Source of the DNA: Paracoccaceae bacterium
GTDB lineage: Bacteria; Pseudomonadota; Alphaproteobacteria; Rhodobacterales; Rhodobacteraceae
Assembly: GCA_018222585.1 (NCBI GenBank)
Contig: JAAFAB010000006.1
Span: 124,001-188,000 of the forward strand
Reading direction: 5' to 3'
DNA length: 64,000 nucleotides
Shown: in pieces, positions 17,749 to 26,847 of the stretch
Position numbering within the stretch: the first letter of the stretch is position 1
Layout of the letters: each line of letters begins with the position of its first letter
The notes under the pieces: generated by a model
Seen by the model: the letters and a program-made list of their open reading frames with translations, nothing else
What the model was told of the DNA's origin: nothing
Databases searched by the model: none
Program-made: the position numbers and the translations under genes

Positions 17749-17759
17749 CTGCAACGCTG
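17749..17759 (+). promoter_or_regulatory. Degenerate PhaR box before phaR
   Basis: CTGCAACGCTG matches CTGC-N3-GCAG at 7 of 8 fixed positions and lies 22 bp before the phaR start, consistent with autoregulation. A direct repeat ACAGTGCT (17710-17717 and 17731-17738, 21 bp apart) lies just upstream. Confidence 0.5.
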
Positions 17760-17781
17760 CATAAACGGGGGAGGAATTCCG

Positions 17782-18342
17782 GTGGCAGACAGTGACTCTC
17801 CGCTTCTCATCAAACGCTACGCCTCGCGTCGTCTCTACAATACCGAGACCAGTGACTATGTGACGCTGGAGGATATCGCAGGCTTCATCCGCGAGGGCCG
17901 CGAGGTGCAGATCGTCGATCTGAAATCCGGCGACGACCTGACCCGGCAGTACCTGCTTCAGATCATCGCCGAGCATGAAAGCCGGGGCGAGAACGTCCTG
18001 CCGCTGAACGTGCTGACCGATCTGGTGCGGAGCTATTCCACCTCGGCGGGCTCCGTCGTGCCGCAGTTCCTCGCGGCCTCCTTCGAGATGCTCCGGGACG
18101 GGCAGTCGAAGATGATGGAGAACCTCGAGAAGGTGAACCCGATGATGGCCAACATGCCCGGCATCGAGGCGATGCAGGCACAACAGGCGGCCTTCCTGAA
18201 GGCGATGACCTCGGGCTTCGGCAACACCTGGTCGGGTCCCGCGCCCGAGGGCAAGGAGGGCCCGGCACCGGGGGGCGACGATCTGGAGCAGATCAAGGCC
18301 CAGCTGGCCGAGTTGCAGAAGAAGCTGTCGAAACTGAGCTGA
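17782..18342 (+). CDS. phaR: Polyhydroxyalkanoate synthesis repressor PhaR
   Basis: PhaR binds both DNA and PHA and represses phasin and synthase genes. The 186-residue protein has the PHB accumulation DNA-binding domain at about 8-65 (LIKRYASRRLYNTETSDYVT, EDIAGFIREGREVQIVDLKS). The PHB_acc domain follows (LPLNVLTDLVRSYSTSAGS), and a C-terminal helix ends QLAELQKKLSKLS. I chose the GTG at 17782, six bases after GGAGGAATT, over an upstream in-frame ATG whose extra residues (LQRCINGGGIP) are not protein-like. A LysR gene follows after 15 bp. Confidence 0.94.
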   Translation: MADSDSPLLIKRYASRRLYNTETSDYVTLEDIAGFIREGREVQIVDLKSGDDLTRQYLLQIIAEHESRGENVLPLNVLTDLVRSYSTSAGSVVPQFLAASFEMLRDGQSKMMENLEKVNPMMANMPGIEAMQAQQAAFLKAMTSGFGNTWSGPAPEGKEGPAPGGDDLEQIKAQLAELQKKLSKLS

Positions 18343-18357
18343 TCCGGGACCCGTTTC

Positions 18358-19347
18358 ATGGGGGACAAGACCGCCTCTGCCTCGCCCGGGCGCATCACGC
18401 TCTGGGGGATCGAGGTCTTCGTGGCCACGGCGGAGGAGCGGTCGATCTCGGCTGCGGCGCGGCGTCTCGGCGCCAGCCCCTCGGCGGTGTCCCAGCAGCT
18501 GACCAACCTGGAAACCGCGCTTGGCCGCACCCTGCTGGCCCGCCAGGCCCGCCCGGTGACCCTGACCCGCGCCGGAGAGGCATTCCGCCGCCGCGCCGAA
18601 GCCATCCTGACCGAGGCCGCCCAGGCCCGCGCCGAGATGCTGGTCAGCGACGACACCCCCACGTTGACGCGCCTGCGCCTTGGCGTGATCGAGGACTTCG
18701 AGGCCGATGTCACCCCCGAGCTGCTGACCCGCCTTGCTCGGGACCTGACCGGCTGCCGTTTCCTGCTGGAAACCGGCGCCTCGCACTATCTGCACGACCA
18801 GCTGGATGCGCAGGCGCTGGATGTGGTGATCGCCGCCGAGATGGGCGCCCCCGAGGACTGGGCCGAGGTCCATGACGTGCTGCGCGAGGGTTTCGTGGTC
18901 GCCATCGGCAAGGGCCGCATAGATCCCGCCGCCGACCTGCTGGAGCAGCTCAAGGCGCAGACGATGATCCAGTATACCACCCGGCACTACATGGGCCGTC
19001 TGATCTCGACTCACCTGGCGCAGCAGAACCTGCGACTGGATCACCGCTTCGAGCTGGACAGCTACCACGCCATCCTGGCGCTGGTTTGCGCCGGCGCCGG
19101 CTGGACCATCCTGCCGCCGCTGGCCCTGCTGCGCGCGCGTCGCCTGATGCCGCAGCTCGATGTCTTCCCCCTGCCCTTCGCGCCGCTTTCGCGCCGCATC
19201 GTGCTGACCGCCCGCAAGGAGATTCTGGGCGATGTGCCGACGCAGATCGCGACCGAGCTGCGTTCCCTGCTGCGCGATCTGCGCCGCGATGCCCGCCCCG
19301 GCGACTATCCTTGGCTGGAAACCTCGGTCTCGATCGCGCGGGACTGA
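18358..19347 (+). CDS. LysR-family transcriptional regulator
   Basis: The 329-residue protein has an N-terminal winged helix-turn-helix (WGIEVFVATAEERSISAAAR, ASPSAVSQQLTNLETALG) and a LysR substrate-binding domain. It lies only 15 bp after phaR and is probably co-transcribed, but no published role in PHA control is implied. Its last 43 bp overlap the 3' end of the convergent dipeptide ABC ATPase gene. The effector is unknown. Confidence 0.9.
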   Translation: MGDKTASASPGRITLWGIEVFVATAEERSISAAARRLGASPSAVSQQLTNLETALGRTLLARQARPVTLTRAGEAFRRRAEAILTEAAQARAEMLVSDDTPTLTRLRLGVIEDFEADVTPELLTRLARDLTGCRFLLETGASHYLHDQLDAQALDVVIAAEMGAPEDWAEVHDVLREGFVVAIGKGRIDPAADLLEQLKAQTMIQYTTRHYMGRLISTHLAQQNLRLDHRFELDSYHAILALVCAGAGWTILPPLALLRARRLMPQLDVFPLPFAPLSRRIVLTARKEILGDVPTQIATELRSLLRDLRRDARPGDYPWLETSVSIARD

Positions 19348-20294
19348 TCCAGCGGGTGATGACAGGCTGCACGGTGGCCCTCGCCCGACAGTTGCGGCAC
19401 CTCCCGCGCGCAAAGCTCCGTGGCATGGGGACAGCGCGCCCGGAAGGCACAGCCTGAGGGCGGGTTGAGCGGATCCGGCAGTTCCGTCTCGCGCCCCTCG
19501 GGTGCGGTCAGGGCACGGCCCACCACCGGCGCGGAATTGGCCAGCAGTTGTGTGTAGGGGTGGCGGGGCGCGCGGAAGATATCCTCGGCCCGCCCGACCT
19601 CGACGACCGACCCGAAATAGAGCACGGCGACACGGTCCGAGACCGCCTCGACCACCGCCAGATCGTGAGAGATGAAGAGATAGGTCAGCCCCAGCTCGGC
19701 TCTCAGATCCGACAACAGGTTCAGCACCTGCGCCTGGACGGAGACATCCAGCGCCGAAACAGGCTCATCCAGGATCAGGATCTTCGCCTCTGCCGCCAAC
19801 GCCCGGGCAATGCCGATCCGCTGCGCCTGCCCGCCGGAAAACTCGTGCGGGTAGCGTTCAAGGAACTCCTCGCGCAGGTTCACCGAGGCGAAGATGTCCG
19901 AGATGCGCTTGTCCCGCGCGGCCCGTTTCATCCCGTGCAACCGCTTCAGCGGCGCTTCCATCACCTGCCGGATGGTCTTGCGCGGGTTCAGCGAGGAAAT
20001 CGGATCCTGGAAGACATACTGGATCTTCTTGCCGAACTCAGAAGGGTCGGCGTTGTCGAGCGGCGCGCCGTTGATCTCGATGCTGCCTGCCGTGGGTGGC
20101 AGAAGACCCACCAGCATCCGCGCCAGGGTGGACTTGCCGCAACCGGATTCCCCCACGATGCCAAGGGTTTCGCCCTGCCGCACCTCAAGGTCCACCGGCT
20201 GCACCGCATGGACCACCCCGCGCGGCTTGCCCAGCAGGCGCCTGCCGACCGGGAAGCTCTTGCTCAGACCGTCGAGTTTCAGAACCACGCTCAT
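19305..20294 (-). CDS. Dipeptide/oligopeptide ABC transporter ATP-binding protein (DppF-like)
   Basis: The 329-residue second ATPase of a peptide/nickel-type importer has Walker A GESGCGKST, signature SGGQAQRIGIARAL, Walker B ILILDEPVSALD and the C-terminal oligopeptide extension with the CRaRCPhA-like cysteine cluster (CAFRARCPHATELC). The ATG at 20292-20294 overlaps the stop of the permease-ATPase fusion gene (ATGA). It is the last gene of the operon, and its 3' end overlaps the convergent lysR gene by 43 bp. Confidence 0.93.
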   Translation of the reverse strand: MSVVLKLDGLSKSFPVGRRLLGKPRGVVHAVQPVDLEVRQGETLGIVGESGCGKSTLARMLVGLLPPTAGSIEINGAPLDNADPSEFGKKIQYVFQDPISSLNPRKTIRQVMEAPLKRLHGMKRAARDKRISDIFASVNLREEFLERYPHEFSGGQAQRIGIARALAAEAKILILDEPVSALDVSVQAQVLNLLSDLRAELGLTYLFISHDLAVVEAVSDRVAVLYFGSVVEVGRAEDIFRAPRHPYTQLLANSAPVVGRALTAPEGRETELPDPLNPPSGCAFRARCPHATELCAREVPQLSGEGHRAACHHPLDQSRAIETEVSSQG

Positions 20295-22174
20295 GCCACG
20301 TCCTCCGACAGTTCGGCCTCGGGATGGATGCACCGCACCGCCCGTGCGCCGGGGCCTTCCAGCGCGATATCTCCCTGGCGGCAGGCCTCGGAGGCCTTCA
20401 GGCAGCGCGGCGCAAAGGCACAACCGGGATCGAGGCGGTCGACGGCGGGGGGCAGGCCGGGGATCGCCTCCAGCCGCCGCCGCCCTTCTCCCAACTCGGG
20501 CACGCAGGCGATCAGGCGGGCGGTATAGGGATGCGCGGGGGCGTTCAGGACGGTCCTGGTCGGGCCGGTCTCGACGATGCGCCCCGCGTACATCACCGCC
20601 ACGCGGTCGCAAAGCTGGGCCACCACGCCGAAGTCATGGGTGATGAAGACGATGGCCAGCCCGCGCTCGCGGCGCAGCTCATCGAGCAGCGACAGGATCT
20701 GCGCCTGCACGGTGACGTCCAGCGCCGTTGTCGGCTCGTCCGCGATGATCACCTCGGGGTCATTGGCCAGCGCCATGGCGATGCCGACTCGCTGGCGCAT
20801 ACCGCCCGACATCTCGTGCGGATAGCTGTCGATGCGGCTTTCGGCATTGGGAATACGCACCTGTTTCAACAGCTCGATGGCGCGGGCGCGCGCTTCGGAG
20901 CGGCTCACGGGATGATGCACCCGGATCGCTTCGCTCAGCTGGTCGCCGACCTTGTAAAGCGGGTGGAGCGTCGCCAGCGGGTCCTGGAAGATATAGGCCA
21001 CCTTGTCGCCGCGCAGGCTGCGCAGGCGTTCATAGGGAGCGCCGACAAGGTCCTCCTGATGATAATAGACCGCGCCGCCGGTGACCACGCCGGGCGGCGA
21101 GGCGACCAGCCCCATGATCGACAGTGCGGTGACGGATTTGCCCGATCCGCTTTCGCCGATGACGCCCAGGCATTCGCCCGGCGCAACCTTCAGGTCGACC
21201 CCGCCGACGGCCCTGTAGATGCGGTCCTTGACGTGGAACTGGGTCTGCAGCTGGCGCAGGTTCAGCACGGCTCCATCCTGCTCGGGCGCGGGGATCAGTC
21301 CCTGGCGGTCGACCCGCGTCGCGGGCATCGGCCGGGTCAGCGCACCCGAGCGCAGGCGCGGGTCCAGCGCATCGCGCACCCCGTCCCCCAGCAGGTTGAT
21401 GCCCATGACGATGACCAGGATCATCGCGCCCGGCACGATGGAGGTATGGGGGTTGGTGATCAGCGCGCCCCGCGCCTCGCCCAGCATCGAGCCGAGGTCG
21501 GCCTGCGGCGGCTGGCTGCCGAGACCCAGGAACGACAGGCCGGCGGTTTCCAGGATCATCCAGCCGATCGTGGTGGACATGGCGATGACGATGACCGGGA
21601 TCACGTTGGGCAGGATCTCGGTCAGGATGATGCGGGTATGGCCGAGGCCGGCAAGGCGGGCGGCGTCGACGAACTCCTTGTGCGCAAGGCCGACGGTGAC
21701 GCCGCGGATGTTGCGGGCGAAGAAGGGGATGTTGACGGCGGCCACGGCGATCAGCGCGTTGGTCAGGCCGGGGCCGAGGGCGGCGACAATGGCCAGCGCC
21801 AGCAGGATGTAGGGGAAGGCCATCAGCACGTCGACGCCGCGCATGATCAGGTTGTCCGTGCGGCCGCCGAAGTAGCCCGCGACGATCCCGATGGCAGCGC
21901 CGAAGAAGGCGGCGAAGAAGGCCGCCGCGAAGCCGACGGCCAGGGACAGGCGCGTGCCGTGCAACAGGCGGGCCAGCAGGTCGCGGCCCAGGTGGTCGGT
22001 GCCCAGAAGGTGGCCCTGTTCGCCCGGCATGAGGAAGCGGTTGGCGGTGTCGGTGACATCCGGGTTGGCCAGCGGCAGCAGCGGCGTGACCAGCGCCAGC
22101 AGCACCACGAGCGACAGCACGATGCCCCCGGCGGCGGCCAGGCGGTTGCGCATGAGGAGGGTCAGGAATTGCAT
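20291..22174 (-). CDS. Dipeptide ABC transporter, natural permease-ATPase fusion (DppC-DppD)
   Basis: A single 627-residue reading frame joins two normally separate subunits. Residues about 1-275 are a DppC-type permease with six membrane helices, the [16 protein letters not shown] segment and the EAA-like loop ([20 protein letters not shown]). Residues about 295-627 are a DppD-type ATPase with [22 protein letters not shown], Walker [13 protein letters not shown] and the CAFAPRC cluster. AGGAGG stands 7 bases before the ATG at 22172-22174. Such fusions are known among alphaproteobacterial peptide transporters. Coupled to the second ATPase by an ATGA overlap. Confidence 0.93.
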   Translation of the reverse strand: MQFLTLLMRNRLAAAGGIVLSLVVLLALVTPLLPLANPDVTDTANRFLMPGEQGHLLGTDHLGRDLLARLLHGTRLSLAVGFAAAFFAAFFGAAIGIVAGYFGGRTDNLIMRGVDVLMAFPYILLALAIVAALGPGLTNALIAVAAVNIPFFARNIRGVTVGLAHKEFVDAARLAGLGHTRIILTEILPNVIPVIVIAMSTTIGWMILETAGLSFLGLGSQPPQADLGSMLGEARGALITNPHTSIVPGAMILVIVMGINLLGDGVRDALDPRLRSGALTRPMPATRVDRQGLIPAPEQDGAVLNLRQLQTQFHVKDRIYRAVGGVDLKVAPGECLGVIGESGSGKSVTALSIMGLVASPPGVVTGGAVYYHQEDLVGAPYERLRSLRGDKVAYIFQDPLATLHPLYKVGDQLSEAIRVHHPVSRSEARARAIELLKQVRIPNAESRIDSYPHEMSGGMRQRVGIAMALANDPEVIIADEPTTALDVTVQAQILSLLDELRRERGLAIVFITHDFGVVAQLCDRVAVMYAGRIVETGPTRTVLNAPAHPYTARLIACVPELGEGRRRLEAIPGLPPAVDRLDPGCAFAPRCLKASEACRQGDIALEGPGARAVRCIHPEAELSEDVA

Positions 22175-22184
22175 TGGCGCCTCC

Positions 22185-23132
22185 TCAGGTCTTGATCCGG
22201 GGGTCGAGCAGGCTTTGCGCCACGTCGACCGCGATGTTGAAGAGCACGTAGCAGGCGGCGACGAAGACCACCCCGCCCTGCACCAGCAGGATATCGCGCT
22301 TGAGGATGGCATCGACCAGCATCCGGCCCACGCCGGGCCACTGGAAGACCATTTCGATATAGACCGCACCCGACAGCACGAAGCCCGCCTGGATGCCCAG
22401 AACGGGAATGATGCTGACCATGGCGGCGCGCAGGGCATGGCCCCAGACCACGCGGCCCTCTCGCACGCCCTTGGCGCGGGCGGTGCGGACGAAGTCCTGG
22501 CGCAGCACCTCCAGCATGGCAGAGCGCGACAGGCGGGCGACGACGCCGGTGGCGACCACGGACAGCGCGAAGGCGGGCATGATCAGGTGGTTGGCGACAT
22601 CGGCGAAACCGCCGCCGCCATAGGCCATCTTCATGCCCGAGACCGGGAACCAGCGCAGCTCGACCGCGAAGATCAGGATCATCATCATGCCGAGGAAGAA
22701 GGAGGGGATCGAGATCCCCAGGAGCACGGCGAAGGTGATGCCCTTGTCGGCCCAGCCGTATTGCTTCGCCGCGCTGATGACCCCGGCGGCAATGCCCAGC
22801 ACGGAACAGAGGACGAAGGAGGTCCCCGCCAGCAGCAGCGTGGCGCTGAAGCGGTCCAGTACCTCGTCGATGACGGGCCGGTTGAGGCTGAACGAGGTGC
22901 CGAAGTCGCCGGTCAGCATATTGCCGAGCCAGATGAAATAGCGCGCCACCAGCGGCGCATCGAGGCCGAGGTCCCGGTTGATCTTGGCCACGTTCTCGGG
23001 CGTGGCATAGGCACCGAGGATGGCCAGCGCCGGATCACCGGGGATCATCGCCATGATCAGGAAGACGATCACGGTGATGCCCAGAAGGACGGGGATCGCC
23101 GACAGAAGGCGCTTGAGGATGTAGCCGGTCAT
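22185..23132 (-). CDS. Dipeptide ABC transporter permease (DppB-like)
   Basis: The 315-residue inner-membrane permease begins MTGYILKRLLSAIPVLLGIT, the usual DppB start, and has six predicted helices. The coupling loop DFVRTARAKGVREGRVVWGHALR is the EAA motif, and QWPGVGRMLVDAI is a family hallmark. GGAGG precedes the ATG at 23130-23132. Ten bp separate it from the permease-ATPase fusion gene. A paired repeat element lies between it and the binding-protein gene upstream. Confidence 0.93.
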   Translation of the reverse strand: MTGYILKRLLSAIPVLLGITVIVFLIMAMIPGDPALAILGAYATPENVAKINRDLGLDAPLVARYFIWLGNMLTGDFGTSFSLNRPVIDEVLDRFSATLLLAGTSFVLCSVLGIAAGVISAAKQYGWADKGITFAVLLGISIPSFFLGMMMILIFAVELRWFPVSGMKMAYGGGGFADVANHLIMPAFALSVVATGVVARLSRSAMLEVLRQDFVRTARAKGVREGRVVWGHALRAAMVSIIPVLGIQAGFVLSGAVYIEMVFQWPGVGRMLVDAILKRDILLVQGGVVFVAACYVLFNIAVDVAQSLLDPRIKT

Positions 23133-23184
23133 GCCTTGCCTCCGCTGGGGTCCGGTCGGGGATCCCGGGGCCGATGGTCGGGCC

Positions 23185-23302
23185 GAAGGTGGATTGGCAT
23201 CCACCCTACGCGGCAACCCGCCCTGCCCCCGGGGTATGAAGGACGGCGGGATCGTCGCCCGCCGCCCGCAAGGGGCGCAGGGTGGGTGCGAACCCACCTT
23301 CC
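23185..23302. repeat. Paired hairpin repeat, family B
   Basis: Two copies of a short hairpin element lie in inverted orientation: GGTGGAT-TGGC-ATCCACC followed by CTACG, and GGTGGGT-GCGA-ACCCACC followed by TTCC. The same paired arrangement recurs at 59976-60055 and a related single hairpin at 62935-62962. Here it separates the binding-protein gene from the permease genes, a position where a hairpin can protect upstream mRNA. Confidence 0.7.
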
Positions 23303-23326
23303 ACCCCGGATGTCAGCACCCGCGGG

Positions 23327-24907
23327 TCAGTTCTTCACCACGTCCTTCAGCAGCAGGAAGAACGAGGGCTCAAGCGCGAAATCCTCGACCGCCGAAGATG
23401 TCACGGCGTTCTGCTTCCAGTTCGCCACGAAGACCCAGGGGGCGTCTTCCTGAACGATGCTCTGCATCTCCTGGTAGAGGCTGGCGCGCTCGTCCTGGCT
23501 GGTCGAGATGCGGGCCTTCTCCAGCAGCTCGTCCACCTCGGGGTTGGAGTAGTAGCCCGAGTTGAAACCGCCCTTGTCGGGCCAGGCATCGGTGCGCAGC
23601 GCCAGGTAGGGCAGCGTGTCGGGGTCGTTGGTCATCCAGGCCATCTCGGCCATGTCTGCCTTGCCCTCGAGGCCCGGGTTCACTTCGCCGAGGAAGGTGT
23701 TCCACTCGTAGGTCTCGATGGTGACGTCGAAGCCGACCGCCTCCAGGTCTGCCTGGATCGCGGTGCCCATGGCGACCGGATCAAGCATGCCCGAGCCGCC
23801 CTCGGTGACGTAGAAGGTCACTTCCGGCGCTTCCATCCCGGCCTCGGCCAACAGCTCCTTCGCCTTCTCGGGATCGTAGGGATAGGGCTCCAGCGACTCG
23901 TTGTAGGCCCAGGCGAAGGCGGGCGGCGTCGGGCCGGCGGCCACGTCGGCGGTGCCTTCCAGCACGTTCTCGACCAGCGCGGTCTTGTTCACGGCGTAGT
24001 TCGCCGCCTGGCGCACGGCCTTCTCGGCGAAGGGGCCTTCCTTGGCGTTGAGGATCAGGAACCAGACGTGAGGACCTGCCTGCTCGACCACGCTGAAGTC
24101 ATCGCCCTCGAACTCCGACAGCGCGACGGGGGGCACCTCGACCATCAGATCGATGCCTCCGGCCAGCATCTCGGCGGTGCGGGTGTTGGCATCGGTGATC
24201 GGACGGAAGACGACCGTTTCCAGCTCGGGCGCGCCGTCCCAGTAGTCGGCATTGGCGTTCAGGATCACATGGGTGTTGGATTCCCACTCGGCGAAGGTGA
24301 AGGGCCCGGTGCCCGAGGGGTGACGGCCGTAATCGGCGCCGTATTCCTCGACCGCGGAGGGCGAGACGATCAGGCCGGTGGGATAGGCCAGGTTCGACAG
24401 GAAGGGCGCATAGGGCGCGTTCAGCGTGAACTCGACCGTCAGCGGGTCGACCACGGTCACCTCTTCCACGGAAGAGAAGAAGAAGGCCAGCGGGAAGGGG
24501 CCGGTATCGTGGAAGGGGTGATCTTCCTTCAGCATCCGGTCGAAGTTGAACTTCACCGCCTCGGCATCGAAGGCGGAACCGTCGTGGAAGGTCACGCCCT
24601 CGCGAAGGTGGAAGGTGTAGCTGGTGCCGTCCTCGCTGATTTCCCAGCTTTCGGCCAGGGCCGGTTCGACCTCCAGCGTGCCCGACTTGTAGCGCACCAG
24701 CCCGTCATAGACGTTCATCAGGATGCGGAAGTCGTTCACGGCGGTGACGGCGGCGGGGTCCAGCGCCTTCGGCTCGGCGATCTGGCCGACGATCAGCACG
24801 CCCGGAGGCGTCTGCGCGGCCGCCGGCCCCATCGACAGTGCCAGACCAAGCGCGGTGCCGGCAGCAAGGACCCCGCGACGGGTCCAGTTGAGCATTCCCT
24901 GTTTCAT
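23327..24907 (-). CDS. Peptide/nickel-type ABC transporter substrate-binding protein (SBP_bac_5)
   Basis: The 526-residue periplasmic binding protein delivers ligand to the permeases encoded downstream. The N-terminus MKQGMLNWTRRGVLAAGTAL has an Arg-Arg pair before a hydrophobic stretch, so export may be by Tat or Sec, with cleavage near AAAQT. The mature part shows family landmarks: LVRYKSGTLEVEPALAESWE, GTSYTFHLREGVTFHDGSAF and SGTGPFTFAEWE. The class binds peptides, opines, nickel-chelates or glutathione; the true ligand is unknown. I chose the ATG at 24905-24907 after GAGGAGAGG. It is first in the operon SBP-permease-permease/ATPase-ATPase. Confidence 0.93.
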   Translation of the reverse strand: MKQGMLNWTRRGVLAAGTALGLALSMGPAAAQTPPGVLIVGQIAEPKALDPAAVTAVNDFRILMNVYDGLVRYKSGTLEVEPALAESWEISEDGTSYTFHLREGVTFHDGSAFDAEAVKFNFDRMLKEDHPFHDTGPFPLAFFFSSVEEVTVVDPLTVEFTLNAPYAPFLSNLAYPTGLIVSPSAVEEYGADYGRHPSGTGPFTFAEWESNTHVILNANADYWDGAPELETVVFRPITDANTRTAEMLAGGIDLMVEVPPVALSEFEGDDFSVVEQAGPHVWFLILNAKEGPFAEKAVRQAANYAVNKTALVENVLEGTADVAAGPTPPAFAWAYNESLEPYPYDPEKAKELLAEAGMEAPEVTFYVTEGGSGMLDPVAMGTAIQADLEAVGFDVTIETYEWNTFLGEVNPGLEGKADMAEMAWMTNDPDTLPYLALRTDAWPDKGGFNSGYYSNPEVDELLEKARISTSQDERASLYQEMQSIVQEDAPWVFVANWKQNAVTSSAVEDFALEPSFFLLLKDVVKN

Positions 24908-24936
24908 CTCGCGCCTCTCCTCTGCAAAGCGGCCTT

Positions 24937-24989
24937 TATTGATCATGATAAATTGCAGTCAGGCAAATTCTCATGATAAATTCAAGAGG
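24937..24989. promoter_or_regulatory. Two palindromic operators between the dipeptide SBP and DUF1028 genes
   Basis: Two sites match the palindrome AATTTATCATGATAAATT at 16 of 18 positions: 24937-24954, and the copy around TCATGATAAATT at 24971-24982. They lie in the 102-bp divergent region of an otherwise GC-rich sequence. A third copy (15 of 18) lies at 30060-30077 before the GntR gene, pointing to that regulator. The size and symmetry suit a FadR-subfamily dimer. Confidence 0.6.
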
Positions 24990-25009
24990 CAAGAACGACA
25001 GGAGCGACC

Positions 25010-25714
25010 ATGACCTTTTCGATACTCGTCCATGACGCGGAAACAGGCAGGATCGGCGGGGCCGCGGCGACGGGGTCTCTCTGCGTCGGCGGCTGGGTGC
25101 TGCGCGGACGGATCGGAGCGGGCCTGTCGGCCAGCCAGGGCACGGCGCCCTCGACGCTCTGGGGGGAGGCGGTGCTGAGCGAAATGGAACGCGGGCTGGG
25201 GGCCGGCGCGGCTGTCGAGGCGGTGACCGGACCGGATACGGGCAAGGCCCACAGGCAACTGGCCGCGTTGGACATGACGGGGGGAACGGGGGCCTTCACC
25301 GGCGCAAGCTCGGTCCCGGCCTGTGCCGCGCGCACCGCCCCGGGGATCGTGGTGTCCGGCAACATGCTGACGTCGGAGGCAGTGCTGGACGCGGCACTGG
25401 CAGCCTATCAGTCCGCGACCGGCCCGATGGCCGAGCGCCTTCTTCAGGCGCTGAGGGCCGGCGAGGCGGCGGGCTCGGACAGCCGGGGGCTGCTCTCGGC
25501 GGCCCTGCTCTGCCTCGGGCCGGACATGGCGCCGCTGAGCCTGCGCATCGACCACTCCGAATCGCCGCTGGTGGATCTCGCGGCACTGCACGACCGCGCG
25601 ACGACGGGCCTCTATGCCGCCTGGGCCGACCTCGTGCCCACGAAAGAGGCACCTTTCCGCGCCCCCACCGAGGCCGATTTCCAGCGCCTCGACGGCACCC
25701 CTGCCCCCGAGTGA
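25010..25714 (+). CDS. DUF1028 family protein (Ntn-hydrolase-like)
   Basis: The 234-residue protein begins MTFSILVHDAETGRIGGAAATGSLCVG, the typical DUF1028 start, and carries the SASQG and GNMLTSEAVLDA blocks. DUF1028 proteins resemble Ntn hydrolases structurally and are repeatedly found next to peptide ABC transporters, so a role in hydrolysing the imported peptide or amide is likely but unproven. AGGAG precedes the ATG by five bases. It is divergent from the transporter operon, and the palindromes in the shared promoter region suggest joint control. Confidence 0.85.
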   Translation: MTFSILVHDAETGRIGGAAATGSLCVGGWVLRGRIGAGLSASQGTAPSTLWGEAVLSEMERGLGAGAAVEAVTGPDTGKAHRQLAALDMTGGTGAFTGASSVPACAARTAPGIVVSGNMLTSEAVLDAALAAYQSATGPMAERLLQALRAGEAAGSDSRGLLSAALLCLGPDMAPLSLRIDHSESPLVDLAALHDRATTGLYAAWADLVPTKEAPFRAPTEADFQRLDGTPAPE

Positions 25715-25754
25715 GCACCCGGACCGCGCCGTCCGGCATCGGTCCGGGCGCGCG

Positions 25755-26765
25755 TCAGCGATCCTGCGGATCGGGGTTTAGCAGCCAGCCGGGGTATTCC
25801 CTCGGCAGGGCACTGACGGTCTCGAGCCGCGCCATGTCCTCCGCGTCCAGCCGGATGCCGGTGGCCACGAGGTTGTCCTGCAACTGCGGCACCCGCCGAG
25901 CGCCGACGAGCACGGTCGAGACGACAGGCTGCGCCAGAAGCCAGGCGATCGCGATCTGGGCGGGCTGGCACCCGTGCTTTTCGGCCACGGCGCGCAGGAC
26001 CTTGATCAGGGGCTCCCCCCGGACACGGTCGATCGGCGGGAAGTCGAGCGTGCTCTGCCGGCCATCGACCGCACCACCGCCCGAGTACTTGCCGGTCAGG
26101 TAGCCGCCGGCCAGCGGGCTCCAGACGATCAGCCCGACCCCTTCGCTGGTCAGCATGGGGCCCAGCTCGCGCTCAAGGTCACGCCCGACCAGCGTGTAAT
26201 AGGCCTGCAGAGAGGTGATCGGCGCCAGCTGCCGCGCCCGGGTGATCCCGATGGCCTTCATCACCTGCCAGGCGGCCCAGTTCGACAGGCCGAGGTAACG
26301 CACGTCCCCGGCCCGCACCAGGGCATCCAGCGCCTCCAGGGTTTCCTCGATGGGGGTCGACGGATCGAAGGCATGGATCTGGTACAGGTCGATGTGGTCC
26401 AGACCGAGCCGTGCGAGGCTGGCCCGGACCGCCGACATGATGTGACGGCGCGATGCGCCACGTCGGTTCGGCCCGTCCCCCATGGCAGAGGCGACCTTGG
26501 TGGCAATGACAACGTCATCGCGGTTCACCCCGAGATTGCGCAGCGCCTGACCGAGGATTTCCTCGCTGCGCCCGTTGGCATAGACATCCGCCGTGTCGAA
26601 CAGGTTGATCCCCGCTTCCAGGGCGGCCTTCACCAGGGCATCGGCCTCGGCCTGCCCCAGCCTGCCGACCTGCCCCCAGAGGCCCTCCGTACCGCCGAAG
26701 GTCATCGCCCCGAAGGCCAGTTCCGAGACATGCAGGCCGCTGTTGCCGAGCTTGCGCAGTTTCAT
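25755..26765 (-). CDS. Aldo/keto reductase
   Basis: The 336-residue NADPH-dependent oxidoreductase has the TIM-barrel family signature. LFDTADVYANGRSEEILG gives the catalytic Asp and Tyr, VVIATKV the lysine, and LYQIHAFDPSTPIEETLEAL the histidine; the C-terminal cofactor site is near VLVGARRVPQLQDNL. AAGGAG lies before the ATG at 26763-26765. It is downstream of a Gfo/Idh oxidoreductase gene in the same direction (82-bp gap) and follows a divergent AraC regulator, an arrangement typical of an inducible aldehyde or sugar reductase pair. The substrate is unknown. Confidence 0.92.
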   Translation of the reverse strand: MKLRKLGNSGLHVSELAFGAMTFGGTEGLWGQVGRLGQAEADALVKAALEAGINLFDTADVYANGRSEEILGQALRNLGVNRDDVVIATKVASAMGDGPNRRGASRRHIMSAVRASLARLGLDHIDLYQIHAFDPSTPIEETLEALDALVRAGDVRYLGLSNWAAWQVMKAIGITRARQLAPITSLQAYYTLVGRDLERELGPMLTSEGVGLIVWSPLAGGYLTGKYSGGGAVDGRQSTLDFPPIDRVRGEPLIKVLRAVAEKHGCQPAQIAIAWLLAQPVVSTVLVGARRVPQLQDNLVATGIRLDAEDMARLETVSALPREYPGWLLNPDPQDR

Positions 26766-26847
26766 GGATCGTCTCCTTGCTTTTGATCCGCATTCTGGTG
26801 ACCTGGCCCGCCCCACGTCGGTCGCGGGACGGGCCGGTGGTGGCGCG

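Noticed and set aside
20291-22174. Permease-ATPase junction as an assembly error
   Set aside because: The frame is continuous with a natural linker, and such fusions are known in the family, so it is kept as real.
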